Source: Tuctoria greenei
Taxonomy: Eukaryota > Streptophyta > Magnoliopsida > Poales > Poaceae
NCBI GenBank assembly: GCA_036927565.1
Contig: JAYESD010000010.1
Location: 113,552,866 to 113,616,865 of the forward strand
Direction: 5' to 3'
DNA: 64,000 nucleotides
In this document: positions 43,410 to 56,432 of the stretch, piece after piece
Layout: the number at the start of each line of letters is the position of its first letter
How positions within the stretch are numbered: the first letter of the stretch is position 1
Program-made: the position numbers and the translations under genes
The notes under the pieces: model-generated
The model's database searches: none
Seen by the model: only the letters and a program-made list of their open reading frames with translations
Told to the model about the DNA's origin: nothing

Positions 43410-44259
43410 TGTCGGTACCCTAGAAACCGTACACCCCTTGAGGTTACAAAGATCTCAAAGGAAAGTCATCTACTTGATTTGAAGACCTTCGGAGGCCCAC
43501 ATGTCAGACATAACCAGACCCGCTTCTCCAACATGGTTAATCCCAGGGTCGCCACGTGTACTATCAAACCAGAGCTACCGCCCACAAGGGGGAAGCTCCG
43601 GGCCATGTACCAAAATGGCACCTCCGGACTTAACCCCAGATCGAGAGAAGCTCCAGACCTGACACGTGTCAGGTAGCTCCGGAGCTACCTGTTTCCCACA
43701 GTATGCTCCAGAGCTGCCACGTGTCCAATCGACGAATCTTCAGCCTCTAACCTCCGGAAGACCTCGCAACGGCTCCGGATCTTCAAAGGGGAATCAAGGA
43801 CTTCAAGACCCGATTAAGTGTCATTAATACCATATTAATGACACTTAAACGGATGATCTTAACACCAGTAATGGTGCTGTCAAAGCCCATTACAGGGTCA
43901 TTAAGAGCAATTAAACGTGTTGAAGAGGTATCAATACTAGTAACCGCCGGGGCCACATGTCGGGCCAGGCTAACTTGTAACGGCCTGCCCTTGTACTATA
44001 AAAGGACAGGCCGACGACACGTTCAGGGGGCTAGACACACATGCCATTGACGCTCAACACAAGCTCATACAGCTAATACAACAACAACACACCCGTGGAG
44101 TAGGGTATTAAGCTCAGGCGGCACGAACCACGTAAACTCTTGTGTCTCCTGCGTCATTTACTACTCACCTTCTTGAATCTCCGCGCGCCCACACCGAACA
44201 TCAAACTCCTCTATCACTTTAGTAGTGTAAGGAGTTCTGCCGGTTCCAAACCACCGACA
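43410..44259 (+). repeat. 5' LTR of Tat element B
   Basis: 850 bp, TGTCGGTACC...CACCGACA, with TATAAAAG at 43997-44004 and CACGTG cores in the same places as in A. The primer site TTGGCGCGCCAGGTAGGGG follows at 44261. Confidence 0.95.
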
Positions 44260-44297
44260 GTTGGCGCGCCAGGTAGGGGTCGCCTGAGATTTTGAGA

Positions 44298-46715
44298 ATG
44301 GTGAACTCAGCTGCTGGATCATGCAACGGTCGACCTGCTGCTCAGGCTGTTGGGGGCAATCCCTCCAATATGTAGCCACCAGCAGGAGCCTCAGCACCAG
44401 CAGGAGTCACACTCCCACCACCACCGCCTCCTACAGCAAATCATGCTGGGCAACGTGATGGTGCGCCGGTGTCAATTACTGCATCAGCAAATCATGAAAA
44501 CCCGGAACACGCGCTCCATGCAGTGTGTGCTCTTCTCCAACGCCCACCACCTCCGGACGCATCCCGAGATGCCCTGGAACAGTGGAGGGCTGACGTGGAA
44601 CATTTGGTTGCAGCAGCAGCCGAACGCCTCAGCAACCAGGGTCTTCCTCCTTCAGGACGAGCCCCGTCGCAGCAGCGGACTTTGTCTGGAAGACTTGGTC
44701 CGCACGTTTCCAATAGCAGGAGACGTGCTGCATCGCAACAAGTGACGTCATTGCCCTCCGGGGCACGACGCACTCACACGGTGTTCGGGCTCTCAACTCA
44801 TGACCTCCGGGCGGAGCTTGATCGCCGATACCGTCAACAAGATGGTCGAGTCCATATTGAGCGTGCTCGTGAAAGACGGGAAGCTCAGGACCTTTCTACT
44901 CCTAAAGGAGTAGGAGGAGGCTGTTCAGCTCTGGCCATGCACCTGCGCATGGTTAGGTGGCCACAGAAGTTCCGGCCTCACCTGCTGGAAAAATTCGATG
45001 GGACTGTCAATCCCGCCGAATTTCTTCAGATCTACTCCACTGCAATCTTGGCAGCTGGAGGAAACGAGGCCGTGATGGCCAATTATTTTCCAGTGGCCTT
45101 AATTGGGACCGCCAGGTCCTGGTTTATAAGCCTTCCACCCAACTCTATCAACAGTTGGGAGGAGCTGTGCCGGCAGTTCACCGCCAACTTCGGGAGTTCA
45201 TACACCCAACCAGACACTGAACTAGACCTTTTTGCGGTCGTGCAAAAAGGGGGAGAATCCTTGCGATCATTCATCCAGAGGTTCTCTCAGGTACGAAACA
45301 CTATCCCTTCTATCTCTAGCGCCTCTGTCATTGTGGCATTCAGACAGGGTGTACGGGACAAGAAGATGTTGGAGAAACTGGTGATCAAGGAGATCACCAG
45401 CGTCACGGAACTCTTCAGCTTGGCTGACAAATGTGCCAGAGCTGCGGAGGGCCGTGAGATGCACTCCAAACCAACCTCGGAGGGTCACAAGAAATCCTCC
45501 AAAGAAGAAGCCGCTACCTCCGGGGGTGGCAAGAAGAAAAAGGAGACCAACGACAAGAAGAAGCTGTCGGCCGGCACATCCAACGTTGCAGCTGCTGCAA
45601 CTCCGGGTGGCCGGGGGCCATGCCTCGAGAAGCGACCTCGACCGTCTTCTGAAGACGGTGGCAAACCCAAAGTGTGGTGTCCCATTCACAAAACGGGCAG
45701 CCACAGTTTGGAAGACTGCCGGGAGGTCCAAAACCTTGCCGAGCGCTACAACAAGCGTCGGGAAGAATCTCCTTTCCGACAGAGGGAAGGAAAGCAAAAA
45801 GTCGACGAAGCTCCGGCTGAAGAGGAGTTAGGATTTCAGGATCCCAAAAAGGTCCTGAAGGCTGTTTACACCTCAATCGACGATGATTCTGACGTCTCTG
45901 ACAACGAGCGTCGGAAGACCATGAACACCATTTTTGGTGGATCATGGGATATCACCTCCCGTCGCGTCATCAAGACTATGCGTCGGGATATGGCCGCTAT
46001 AGCTCGTACAGTCAGGCCGGAACCTCATCGGAAGTGGATGGACACAGCCATCACTTTTGATGCTTCGGATTGCCCTCGGAGCATGGTTGGAGCAGGTCAG
46101 TTACCTTTGATGGTATCTCCTACCATCAATAACATCCAACTCCACCATGTCATGGTAGACGGAGGTTCGGGGCTTAACCTCATTAGCTTCGAAGCTTTCA
46201 CTAAGCTTCAGCTTCGACCTTCGGATCTCCACCCCTCTCGACCTTTCTCCGGAGTAGGTCCGGGGGCCATTACCCCACTCGGAGCTATTACTCTCCCCGT
46301 TACCTTCGGGACACGGGAGAAATACCACACCGAGAAGTTGGTCTTTGACGTCGCTCAGATCAACTTACCATTCAATGCCATCTTGGGAAGGCCTGCCCTG
46401 TAAAAATTCATGACAGCTGCTCATTATGGTTATCTGGTGTTGAAAATGCCAACACGAGTAGGCGTTCTCCAGATCCGCGGAGATCGTACTGCCGGAGTAA
46501 CTGCACTGGAAGAACTCCATGCACTCACTACGGCGCAAGAGGAGGACTCCAGGCAGGAGCAAGCTCCAAAACCCCCGAGCATCCGTCAACGAGGCTTGAC
46601 TTCTGCACCTCGAGTGCAGCCAAGCGGCGACACCGACATTCCCGTCAAAGTCGTCCAAATTGGTTCTGATGCCGCTCAAACCACCCGTATATCGGGGGGA
46701 TTGAATGACAAATAG
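44298..46715 (+). pseudogene. gag-protease of element B
   Basis: The start at 44298 matches that of A, but a TAG at 44373-44375 cuts the frame after 25 codons. A downstream Met at 44469 reopens it for 644 codons. The capsid core is intact, and so is the zinc knuckle CPIHKTGSHSLEDC, which A has lost. The protease has VMVDGGSGLNLIS and ILGRPAL. A TAA at 46401-46403 (Tyr in A) follows, and the frame then runs to TAG 46713-46715, exactly where A stops. From Met 44469 the capsid and knuckle could still be made, but the protease end would be cut. Confidence 0.9.
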
Positions 46716-49700
46716 GAACTCGCGCTCATCACTTTCCTCCGGGCTAACATCGATGTATTTGCCTGGCAACCGTCACAAATGCCTGGGATCCCCAGGGAAG
46801 TGATTGAGCACAATCTGAAGATCTACCCCGATGCCCGGCCTGTGCATCAAAAGCCTCGAAAGCAATCCGTAGAGCGACAAAACTTCATCCGACAAGAAGT
46901 GAAGAAGTTACTCGAAGCCGGATTCATCCAAGAAGTCTTCCATCCAAAATGGCTGGCAAACCCAGTCAATGTGCCCAAGGCCGATGGGAAGCTTCGGATG
47001 TGCATCGACTACACCACACTAAATAAGGCATGTCCAAAAGATCCATTCCCACTACCTAGAATAGATCAGATAGTGGATTCCACCTCTGGGTGTGAATTAC
47101 TGTGTTTCCTAGACGCATATTCCGGGTATCATCAAGTCAGGATGTCTAGGGAAGATGAAGAGCATACTTCATTCATCACAGTAGATGGATTGTATTTTTA
47201 CAAAGCCATGCCCTTTGGTCTCAAGAATGCAGCTTCAACTTTTGTACGAGCTATGTACAAAACTTTTGAAGAACTCATTAGAGACATAGTGAAAGTGTAC
47301 TTCGATGACATCATGGTCAAGGTCAGGAACAAGGAGTCACTCCTTGACACCTTACAGGCTGTCTTCGACAAGCTGCGGGCCACTCGCACAAAGCTAAACC
47401 CAGACAAGTGTGTCTTCGGGGTTAGCTCTGGAAAACTTTTCGGTTTCCTGGTAAGTCACCGGGGCATAGAAGCTAATCCGGCGAAGATTAAGGCCATTGA
47501 AGACATGCGGCCACCAACTCGCATCAAAGACGTCCAAAAGTTAACTGGATGTCTAGTTGCCCTCAGCCGGTTCATCTCAAGACTGGCAGAACGGGCACTC
47601 CCCTTCTTCAAGTTATTGAGGAAGTCTGGACCATTCTAATGGTCCGAAGAAGCAGAGAAGGCATTCCAGGAGCTGAAATAGTTCCTCACCACCCTACCAA
47701 TTCTGGTAGCTCCGAACCCTGGTGAGCCTTTGTTGCTTTATATTTCAGCTACTGACGAAGTCGTCAGTATGGTTCTGGTTGCGGAGAGACCAGAACTACC
47801 ACATACTCAGGAATCCAGACCCCTTCGGGAGGGTCCGGAGGTTCCTAAAAGCGAGTCTGGGTCCCGGCTCCCAGATTCGAATCCACAAGAAGTCGCTTCA
47901 GGAGACCCAGACCCCTCCGGGAGGGTCCAGGTCACTTCTGAAGAAGCTCCGGGTTCCTTCAGCCAGAACCCGGAGGTCCCCAAAGAAAATTCGGATTCCT
48001 CTGAGAAGATCCGGGTCTGTGAAGAGGAAGCTCCGGACCCCGCCGGGAGGGTCCGGACCATTCAGTGCCCGGTCTACTTCATTAGTGAAGTATTACATGA
48101 TGCCAAAACTCGATACCTAGAGGTGCATAAGCTGCTCTATGCAGTTCTTATTGCCTCCAGAAAGCTTCGCCATTACTTCCAAGCTCACAAAGTCTCAGTG
48201 GTGACCTCCTACCCACTTCGAGCAATCTTGCATAATCCCAATTCAACTGGGAATACTGCAAAATGGGCAGCGGAATTGGCTGAATTTGATCTTGAATTTA
48301 TTTCAAGACAAGCAGTCAAGAGTCAAACACTGGCAGATTTTGTGGTAGAATGGACTCCCTCTCCATCAAACCCTGGGGGCCCCAGTGAGCAGAAGATGGA
48401 GCATCAAGCTCCAGCCTTCACCGAGCCTCACTGGACCCTCTACTTCGACGGCTCCATGCAGAAGCAGGGGGCCGGAGCTGGAATCCTTCTCCTTGCACCG
48501 ACTGGGGAGAAGGTGAAATACATGGTACACCTTGACTTCAAGGCGACCAACAACATGGCAGAGTATGAAGCACTCATCTACGGACTAAAGGTGGCACTGT
48601 CATATGGTGTCAAGCAATTGCTGGTCAAGGGAGATTCACAGCTCATCATTAAGCAGGTGAAGGGTGAATGTTCCTGCAATAATCTCCAGCTAGCTGCTTA
48701 CCTCCTTGAAGTCCAGAAGCTTCAGAAGGACTTCGAAGTCCTAGATCTCCACCATGTTCAGCGTGCCCATAACGCTGAAACTGACGAACTCTCGACCAAA
48801 GCATCAACCGGAGCTCCAGCTCCTGACGGAATCTTTGTCTGGAGGTTGTCAAAGCCAACAGCTCAACCTGCCGAACTGAGCGAAGGGGGCGAGATCAGCA
48901 TCCCGAAGCTGACAGTCCCGATGGCCCTGTTACCATGGCAGCCATCAAGGGTCGTAGGTGCTGCCGGGAGCTTCGAGCAACCCAGCACGCAAGACTCAAA
49001 AGCTCAAGCTAGTTCCGATGCATGGATCTCGGAGATCCGGAGCTACTTAAAAGACAACATCCTTCCTGACGATGATGTATCCGCTGACCGGGTAGTCAGA
49101 TTGGCTAAAAGATACACGCTGGTAGAAGGGGATCTCTACCAGCGCGGTGCCAACGGCATCCTAATGCGGTGCATCACAAGGGAAGAAGGCTGCAAACTCC
49201 TCACAGAAATCCATGGAGGCGAGTGTGGGAACCACGCGTCTTCCCGCACGCTGGTTGGTAAAGCCTTTCGGCATGGCTTCTACTGGCCTACATCGCTCCA
49301 GGATGCAACTGAGCTGGTGAAGAAATGTGAAGCATGCCAATTTCATGCAAAGCAAATTCACACACCAGCTCAGCCCTTACAAATGATACCTCCTACATGG
49401 CCCTTCGCTGTGTGGGGGATGGACATCTTGGGACCTTTCCCAAGAGCCGTCGGAGGTTACAAGTTCCTGTACGTCGCCATTGACAAGTTCACCAAGTGGC
49501 CGAAAGCAACTCCAGTTGTGACAATCAACAAGCAATCTGCTATCAACTTTTTGCAGTCCATTGTATGCAGATTTGGAGTCCCAAGCAAAATCATCACTGA
49601 TAATGGGACCCAATTCACGAGCTCTGCATTCCAAGGATATTGCGAAGACCTCGGCATACAAGTTTGCTACGCCTCCGTAGCTCACCCGTCAGCAATGGCC

Positions 49701-50257
49701 AAGCCGAGAGAGCAAATGCTGAAATCCTTAAAGGACTTAAAACGCACACCTATGAGCGCTTGAAAAAACATGGAGCCAACTGGATCGAAGAGCTTCCGCC
49801 CACTTTATGGGCCAACAGGACATCTCAAAACCGGTCAACTGGAGAGACACCCTTCTTTCTGGTGTACGGAGCTGAAGCAATCCTTCCTCCGGAAATCACC
49901 TTGGGTTCACTCCGGGTCCGGACCTTCGACGAAGCCGTGCAGGACCAGCTCCGGCGTGAAGACCTAGACCTCCTTGAGGAGGGAAGGTGCCAAGCAGCTG
50001 TTCGGAATGCCCGATATCGCCAAGCCCTACGGCGTTATCACCAGCGGCATGTACACAACCGACAGCTCGAGGAAGGCGATCTGGTGCTATGGAGAATACA
50101 ATCCAGAGAAGGGTTAAACAAACTCTCCCCCGGCTGGGAGGGGCCCTTCCGAGTGATTAAAGTATCCCGTCCCGGAAGCGTTCGCTTGGCTACTGAGGAT
50201 GGGACACCTCTCCCAAATCCTTGGAACATCGAGCACCTCTATAAGTTCTACACTTAA
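46716..50257 (+). pseudogene. pol of element B (RT, RNase H x2, integrase)
   Basis: Same domains as in A. RT is open from 46716 to 47636. The active site reads YFDD (47298-47309) where A has YVDD. TAA at 47637-47639 and TAG at 47679-47681 stand where A has CAA and CAG. The acidic insert within the degenerate RNase H is at about 47785-48060. The second RNase H (YFDGSMQKQGAGAG) and the integrase zinc finger are intact. A one-base loss near 49687, just before the AMAKPRE/NGQAERAN segment, shifts the integrase frame at its catalytic Glu. The C-terminus continues in another frame to 50257. Not functional. Confidence 0.92.
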
Positions 50258-51560
50258 TACCACGGAGTTGAGTCTTGAGTACTTGAGGTGTATGTTATAG
50301 AGTCATTGTACAGAGTCGGGTAGTTCCTCCGGGAGAGCAGCCGGACCTTTCTCGAAAGGTCCGCAAAGTTCATGCAACACTTGTCACAGTCTCAAGACTA
50401 AAAGTGTGACTAACTACCCTGGGTCAAACGAGAAATGAAACACACTTAGCCTGGTTCCGTACCCTAAGAGTGTACTTGTTTCCCCTGTACCCCGGACCTA
50501 TAATGAAAGACATCTTCATGTGAAACAGACTCCACGTGAATTTATTTTGTACAGGCTCAACATTTTTATTTTTCTCTTTCTTGTCTATAACAAAGACGTG
50601 CAATTCTTAAGAAATTTTAGTTCGACCGATTTATATATGATACGAGTTGTATTGTCAATTCTTTTGGATTCAAATATTGTTCATGGCCAACTCGCTTGAA
50701 AGCCTCCAAGCCAACCTAGGGCTGGAGTGTGCTATTGACTTAGCCTAGTCAAGCACCCTAAGTACGCCACTCTACCTACACCTCGGCAGGCCGAAGTAAG
50801 GCGGGTCCATGTAAAGTTGGATCTAGAAGAAAAGACAACGCATTCGGTTGTATTTAGAATCGCGTTTGACTTAAAATCTTCTTGAAAATCGTAAGCCGTG
50901 ACGAAGTTATAGACAAAAAACGAATTTTATTATTTTTCTTGGCTTAAGTGTGCAGGAAAAATAAAATCTACATTGATGGAGAAAAGCCGGAGCTAACAAA
51001 GCTCCGACTCCCCTAGGTGGCTTGTAATCGATGTTACGCATCAACGGAGTAATCAAGCTCCGGTAAAGCCAGGGGGGCCAGCCGTCGACGCTGAATAAAA
51101 GATGGTGAGAAGACCCCGTAAATGGAGTCTGCTGCCAACAAACTAAGTGTTGGCAAAGGTCACTGCCGGAGCTACTAAGCTCCGACAACCCGGAGGACTA
51201 ACTATCGATGCTCTATGCGTTGATAGAGACTATTGCCGGAGCTACCAAGCTCCGGCGATAGACAATGCCTGACCTTCTAAGCTCCGACAACCTCAGGGGG
51301 CCTTCACTATCAAAGACTTCGGACCTAAATCCTACAAGTTCGGAGCAAATGAGTCTTCAACAAAACATAATATCCACTTGGTACATGTTCACAATCAAAT
51401 TTTGTACATCTACCAGGGGGCTAAGTGAAGACAAAAAGTGAAATTCACAAAAATTTGGGGATTTCATTTATCTGGAGACAAGGGATTACATTTGGAGACA
51501 AGGGATTACAAAATTGAGGAAGAAGAAGAGAAAATACAAGTGAGAACTACAGAGAAGGTC
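50258..51560. other. Spacer between pol and antisense gene, element B
   Basis: Non-coding and longer than in A. Near 51160-51300 the module GCCGGAGCTACTAAGCTCCG is present about three times (once in A), each able to fold on itself. An 18-bp unit TGGAGACAAGGGATTACA is duplicated at about 51473-51510. Confidence 0.6.
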
Positions 51561-54500
51561 CTAGACCCTATGAAAGAATTGGGCGACTTTCTGGGCAACC
51601 TTCGACACGTTGGCTCGGGCAGCTTCCCCTTCTCCTTCGATGGGACCTTCAAGCACCGGGTCCAGAGGAAATTGGAAGTTCCGGCTGGTGTAGCACGTCA
51701 GCACATATTCTGCGACGTTCTTCGCCAGGGATTGCCCCTCAACCTCCAATTGCTTCGCGATGACATCGCCCACCTTGGAGAGTTTGCTGCCTGCCAAACT
51801 CAATGCCTGCAACGCCAGGTCCGGCTCCGGCTCCGGATCATCCGGGTGCACGGGGCTGAAGCCCATCAGTATCCGCGCGTTGTTGGCCTTGCCTAAGAAT
51901 TCCCAAATCTGTAGGGAGTCCTCAGTCCTCAAGCTCTTCATTTCTTCTAGGGATCTTCTGGCCGCCACCAGTTCAGAATTCTTGCGGGCAAGGCGCTCAA
52001 CTTCTTTGGCGTTTTGCTGAATCTTCTCAGCAACCCGCTTTTCGAGTTTTCCGAGCTCCTCCTCCCAGAGGTGGATCTTGTTCCGGCGGTCGACCAGGTC
52101 CTTCTCTCTGCCCCTCACTTTCTTCTCCCTGGCAGTAAGGGTACACTCTTGTTTGTAGAGTTCCTGCCCTCGCACCTAGGCCTTCTCCTCTTCCTCATGG
52201 CAGCGCTCTTCCAATTTCTTGGCGCGCTCCTCGAGGCCCTTGTCAGCCAGAGCCACCTTCTCGGTGAGCTCCTCCTCCCTCCTCAGGACGTCATCCCGCA
52301 GCTCTAGGAGTTTCTGCTCTTCATCTTCGAGTCGTTTCTCCCTCTCTTCAAGTGCCTCTCGGCGCTTGATGAGTGCAGTGTTAATGGCCTCAAGCTTTTC
52401 ATGGCGTTCATCGGCCGCACTATTGGCTGCTTTGGCCTGATCGTAGATCTCCCGGGATTGAGCGTCGAGGGCACGAGTCATACTCTCCCTGTCATCCAGT
52501 AACTTGCCCCAGTATTCCAGGCGGATCTTCTCCCGCTTGATCCACTCTTTGTCATCCGCTAGCCTCGACTGCGCCAGCTTGGTCTCGAAGTAGAGCCAGT
52601 TACGCCACCGTCTAAGGGTTTGGCGCTCCTCTTCAAGAGCCTTGCTGTCGTGGAAGAAGAACAGTTGGACTTGACGCAGACTGGAACATGCGTTGTCAAT
52701 AGACAGTGACAACGGGATGGGTTCCAGACCTGCTGGGGTCTCCTCCGCTGGTTCCAGCGGGTTTTCAGATACAAAAGTTGGGTCCCACTCCACAAGAGTG
52801 ATCCCCTGAGTCTCCATGGCACTAGGGCCGTCCTCCAGGATGGCCTCAGTCGCCATCGAGGAAGGCCCCGCCGCCAGGTCTTCGTTCACCCCCTCAGGCA
52901 GGGGGCCAACGACTTCGCTTGGGCACTCCGAATCGGTCGCAGGTACCTCCGATGTTGTCGCTTCCGGAGCAGGAGCCGTTGGTGGCTCCGGTTTGGGCAA
53001 CTCTTCCGATGCGGGCTCGAGCTCCGTCACCTCTGCAACAACCGGCTCAGGAGCCAGAAGATCTTCAACATCGACCGGCCTTGTGGCCGGAGCTCCAACA
53101 ATGACAGGCTCAGCGGCCGGTGCTTCGGAAGTAGCCGGCCCAACTGCCAGAACTACCTCAGCTTCCGGCGCGCACGTTGGGGCTTCAATCACCTCTGGCT
53201 CAACCGCCAGGGCTTCGACAATTTCCAGCTCAGAGGCCGGAATTACTGCTTCTTCCGGCTCAACAGCCGGAGCTACCATCATCTCAGCACCAGAACCCGG
53301 AGCTTCAACCTCCGGGACAGGTGCCGCTGGCGCATCTTCACTCTCGTGGTCCGGCGCTACCACGGTTCTGGGGATGAGTCGAGGTCCATGACCACGACAG
53401 CCGGCACCGGAGCTGTTGCAGCTTCAGCCACTACTTGGGGCGGCACCGGGACAGGAGCAGAAGCTTCCACCCTCATGGCTTCAGCCACTGTGGCTGAGGG
53501 TGGAGCCTCACTCCCCTTCTTGGGGACGCTGCAGATGATGAATGAAGAAAATTAAAAAATAGTTGCTACAATTAAAACAACTATCCAAGGTAGAGATTAA
53601 AAATTACCTTGGGAGGCTTCCGCACCAGCTTGCGCGGAACCTTTTTCCTGGGCGTTCTGGGCTGGTCATAGCCGGTGTGGAAGCTCAGAAAGGCCCCCCG
53701 GAACTCGTCGCGGCCACGGGCATTTCCCGAGTCGAGGCCCCCCTCGATCGGGAAGAACCTCCGGACCTGGAGGCCTCCACCGGCCCAGGTGCTGGAGTCG
53801 CGTGCCCGGAGCTAACACCCTGGGAGGACCCCACTGCGGGAATAGACGTGCTCCGGGAGGACCCCGTGCGGGAACAGTCGCGCTCCGGGAGGACCCCACT
53901 ACGGGAATAGTCGCCGTAGTTGTAGAAGACCTTCCCCTCTGGGGAGAAGGAGCCGACGCAGAAGTAGCGGGCCTGACGGACCTTCCGTCGGCGTACTGCA
54001 GCTCCCTCTTCCGGCTCACAGGTTCATCCGCCCGCTCCTTGCCCTTGCCGACGACCTCTTCCCTCGGCTTTGGAGTAGGGTCGGAGCCATCCTTGGGCAT
54101 TCCAGGGATCGCTAACCCGGTAGTTGATCTTCTCTCGACGACACCAAGGTCGTCAAGCACGGGCATCTTCCGTCGGAGCTCCCTGCTGAACTCCACTTCT
54201 ACGTTCAGAGGAAGAAAAGCTTATGGAGGAGTCAAGTCGTCGCCTTATACGTCGATGCCGTGCTAGAACATCTTGAGTTGGAACTCAAAAGTTTTCCCCA
54301 CCATGTTGGACTTCAGCCCGGTCTCGACCCGGTCGTCGTCCATCACGCTGTTGAGGGCCCAGGCGAGTTTCTCTCTCCTCTTCAGCGGCGCCCACCTGTT
54401 GGCCAAGAAGTTGCAAAACACCGCCTGAGGAGTCAATCCTCCCTCCACGCATTGGCGGATCCTGGTCAAAACAGGGTTGAAGGCTTCCACTAGCACCGGA

Positions 54501-55056
54501 GCTTCACTCCAAATTGTCGTGTCAATGCTGGGAAGGCCTTCGGGCAGCTCCAACCTCTCGTGCTCCTCCACCCGGACGACTATCCAGTCCTTCTTCCAGT
54601 CATCCCACTTCCCAGAGGGAAATGACCGGAGGTACTTGAATGGGCACTTCTTGTGCTTCACGAAGTAGTAGAAGCCAAGGTTCTCATTGCTCCTACCGGT
54701 GGTATGGACGGTGAAGAAGGTCCGGAAAAGTTCGATGCAGGGGGGATGCCCACCCACATCTCACAGAAGTGGATGAAGATAGACACGAGGAGAATGGAGT
54801 GAGGGCCAAGGTGGTATAACTGCAGACCATAGAAGTCTAGCAGCATCAAGAAAAAGGAAGAAAAAGGTGGGATCAACCCCACCATGGCGTACGAGGAGAA
54901 GTACACCATTTCGCCGGCGTGCTCCTTCTCAAATGGGAGCTCCCCACCGGCGCGGACCGAGCGGTTGAAGAAGTCCGAGGACCATCCCATGAAGGCCCGA
55001 ACCTTCTTCAGGTCGTTGTCGGTCTTCAAACGGCTTTCGCGGAGACCCAACTCCAT
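51561..55056 (-). pseudogene. Antisense spliced gene of element B
   Basis: Counterpart of the antisense gene of A, from Met 55056 to the stop at 51561, with the intron at 53529-53607 (79 nt) and the same GT and CTGCAG ends. The N-terminal domain is kept (FYYFVKHKKCPFKYLRSFPS). Damage differs from A: a one-base loss near 54745, three stops near 54185-54265, a 4-base loss near 53365 in exon 2, and TAG at about 52176 (Trp in A). The long coiled coil (REEELTEKVALADKGLEERA and KLEKRVAEKIQQNAKEVERL) is open over 395 codons at 53363-52176. Each copy is broken at its own sites, so the shared ancestor probably had an open gene. Confidence 0.82.
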
Positions 55057-55577
55057 CGCGGCACAGCGAGGCAAGAGAGGAAAAGTAAAGCACAAGTTGG
55101 GAGTTTGATTGCAAGAACAGATGAGAGGCATAAAGAACTCCCGACGGTGCGCACTTTCCTTCTTAAGTAAGCCCTCGTAACGCTTGGATGGAAACCACAA
55201 GGAAGTCGAAGATACCACCCAAAAATTCCACCCAGCCAATGACAAGCGGGCCCGGGACCACCCCAACGATCAAGTCGAGGTTCTTAGCCAGGCGAATGGT
55301 TTCCATCATGAGGCGGGAAGCCCAAAGGCGGCGGCCTGACAAGGCGCGCGGAACCGATACGATTTTCGTATCGGGAACCGGCGACCTTCAATTTCGTGAG
55401 ATCCGCATGCCAAAGATCTCATCTGCCGCACGCGGCGAGGATTTAACTCCAAATCATCGCCGACGGCACCTCCAAAGACCTTTGAAGACCCAGTTCAAAA
55501 GTCGCGAGGATGGACCCACCTCCGGCAGAATAACTTCACCCCAGTAGTCTTCCCCGGAGGTAGGTCCAGGGGGCCAC
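55057..55577 (-). promoter_or_regulatory. Upstream region of the antisense gene, element B
   Basis: Matches 37115-37646 of A, including CCGATAC...GTATCGG (about 55350-55374) and the AGGTCCAGGGGGCCAC tract before the LTR. No separate gene. Confidence 0.5.
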
Positions 55578-56427
55578 TGTCGGTACCCTAGAAACCGTAC
55601 ACCCCTTGAGGTTACAAAGATCTCAAAGGAAAGTTATCTACTTGATTTGAAGACCTTCGGAGGCCCACATGTCAGACATAACCGGACCCGCTTCTCCAAC
55701 ATGGTTAATCCCAGGGTCGCCACGTGTACTATCAAACCGGAGCTACCGCCCACAAGGGGGAAGCTCCGGGCCATGTACCAAAATGGCACCTCCGGACTTA
55801 ACCCCAGATCGAGAGAAGCTCCGGACCTGACACGTGTCAGGTAGCTCCGGAGCTACCTGTTTCCCACAGTATGCTCCAGAGCTGCCACGTGTCCAATCGA
55901 CGAATCTTCAGCCTCTAACCTCCGGAAGACCTCGCAATGGCTCCGGATCTTCAAAGGGGAATCAAGGACTTCAAGACCCGATTAAGTGTCATTAATACCA
56001 TATTAATGACACTTAAACGGACGATCTTAACACCAGTAACGGTGCTGTCAAAGCCCGTTACAGGGTCATTAAGAGCAATTAAACGAGTTGAAGAGGTATC
56101 AATACTAGTAACCGCCGGGGCCACATGTCGGGCCAGGCTAACTTGTAACGGCCTGCCCTTGTACTATAAAAGGACAGGCCGACGACACGTTCAGGGGGCT
56201 AGACACACATGCCATTGACGCTCAACACAAGCTCATACAGCTAATACAACAACAACACACCCGTGGAGTAGGGTATTACGCTCAGGCAGCCCGAACCACG
56301 TAAACTCTTGTGTCTCCTGCGTCATTTACTACTCACCTTCTTGAATCTCCACGCGCCCACACCGAACATCAAACTCCTCTATCACTTTAGTAGTGTAAGG
56401 AGATCTGCCGGTTCCAAACCACCGACA
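55578..56427 (+). repeat. 3' LTR of Tat element B
   Basis: 850 bp, nearly identical to 43410-44259, with TATAAAAG at 56165-56172, followed by ACCTG. Confidence 0.95.
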
Positions 56428-56432
56428 ACCTG

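Larger units (their letters stand above)
43410..56427 (+). mobile_element. Tat-lineage Ty3/gypsy element B
   Basis: 13,018 bp with LTRs 43410-44259 and 55578-56427 (850 bp each) and a perfect duplication ACCTG at 43405-43409 and 56428-56432. It has the same gene order as element A, and the two are closely related along their whole length but distinct in the LTR 3' third. I counted about 14 LTR differences (about 1.6 percent), fewer than in A, so B inserted later. It is disabled by stops in gag and RT, a YFDD change in the RT active site and an integrase frameshift. Confidence 0.95.
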
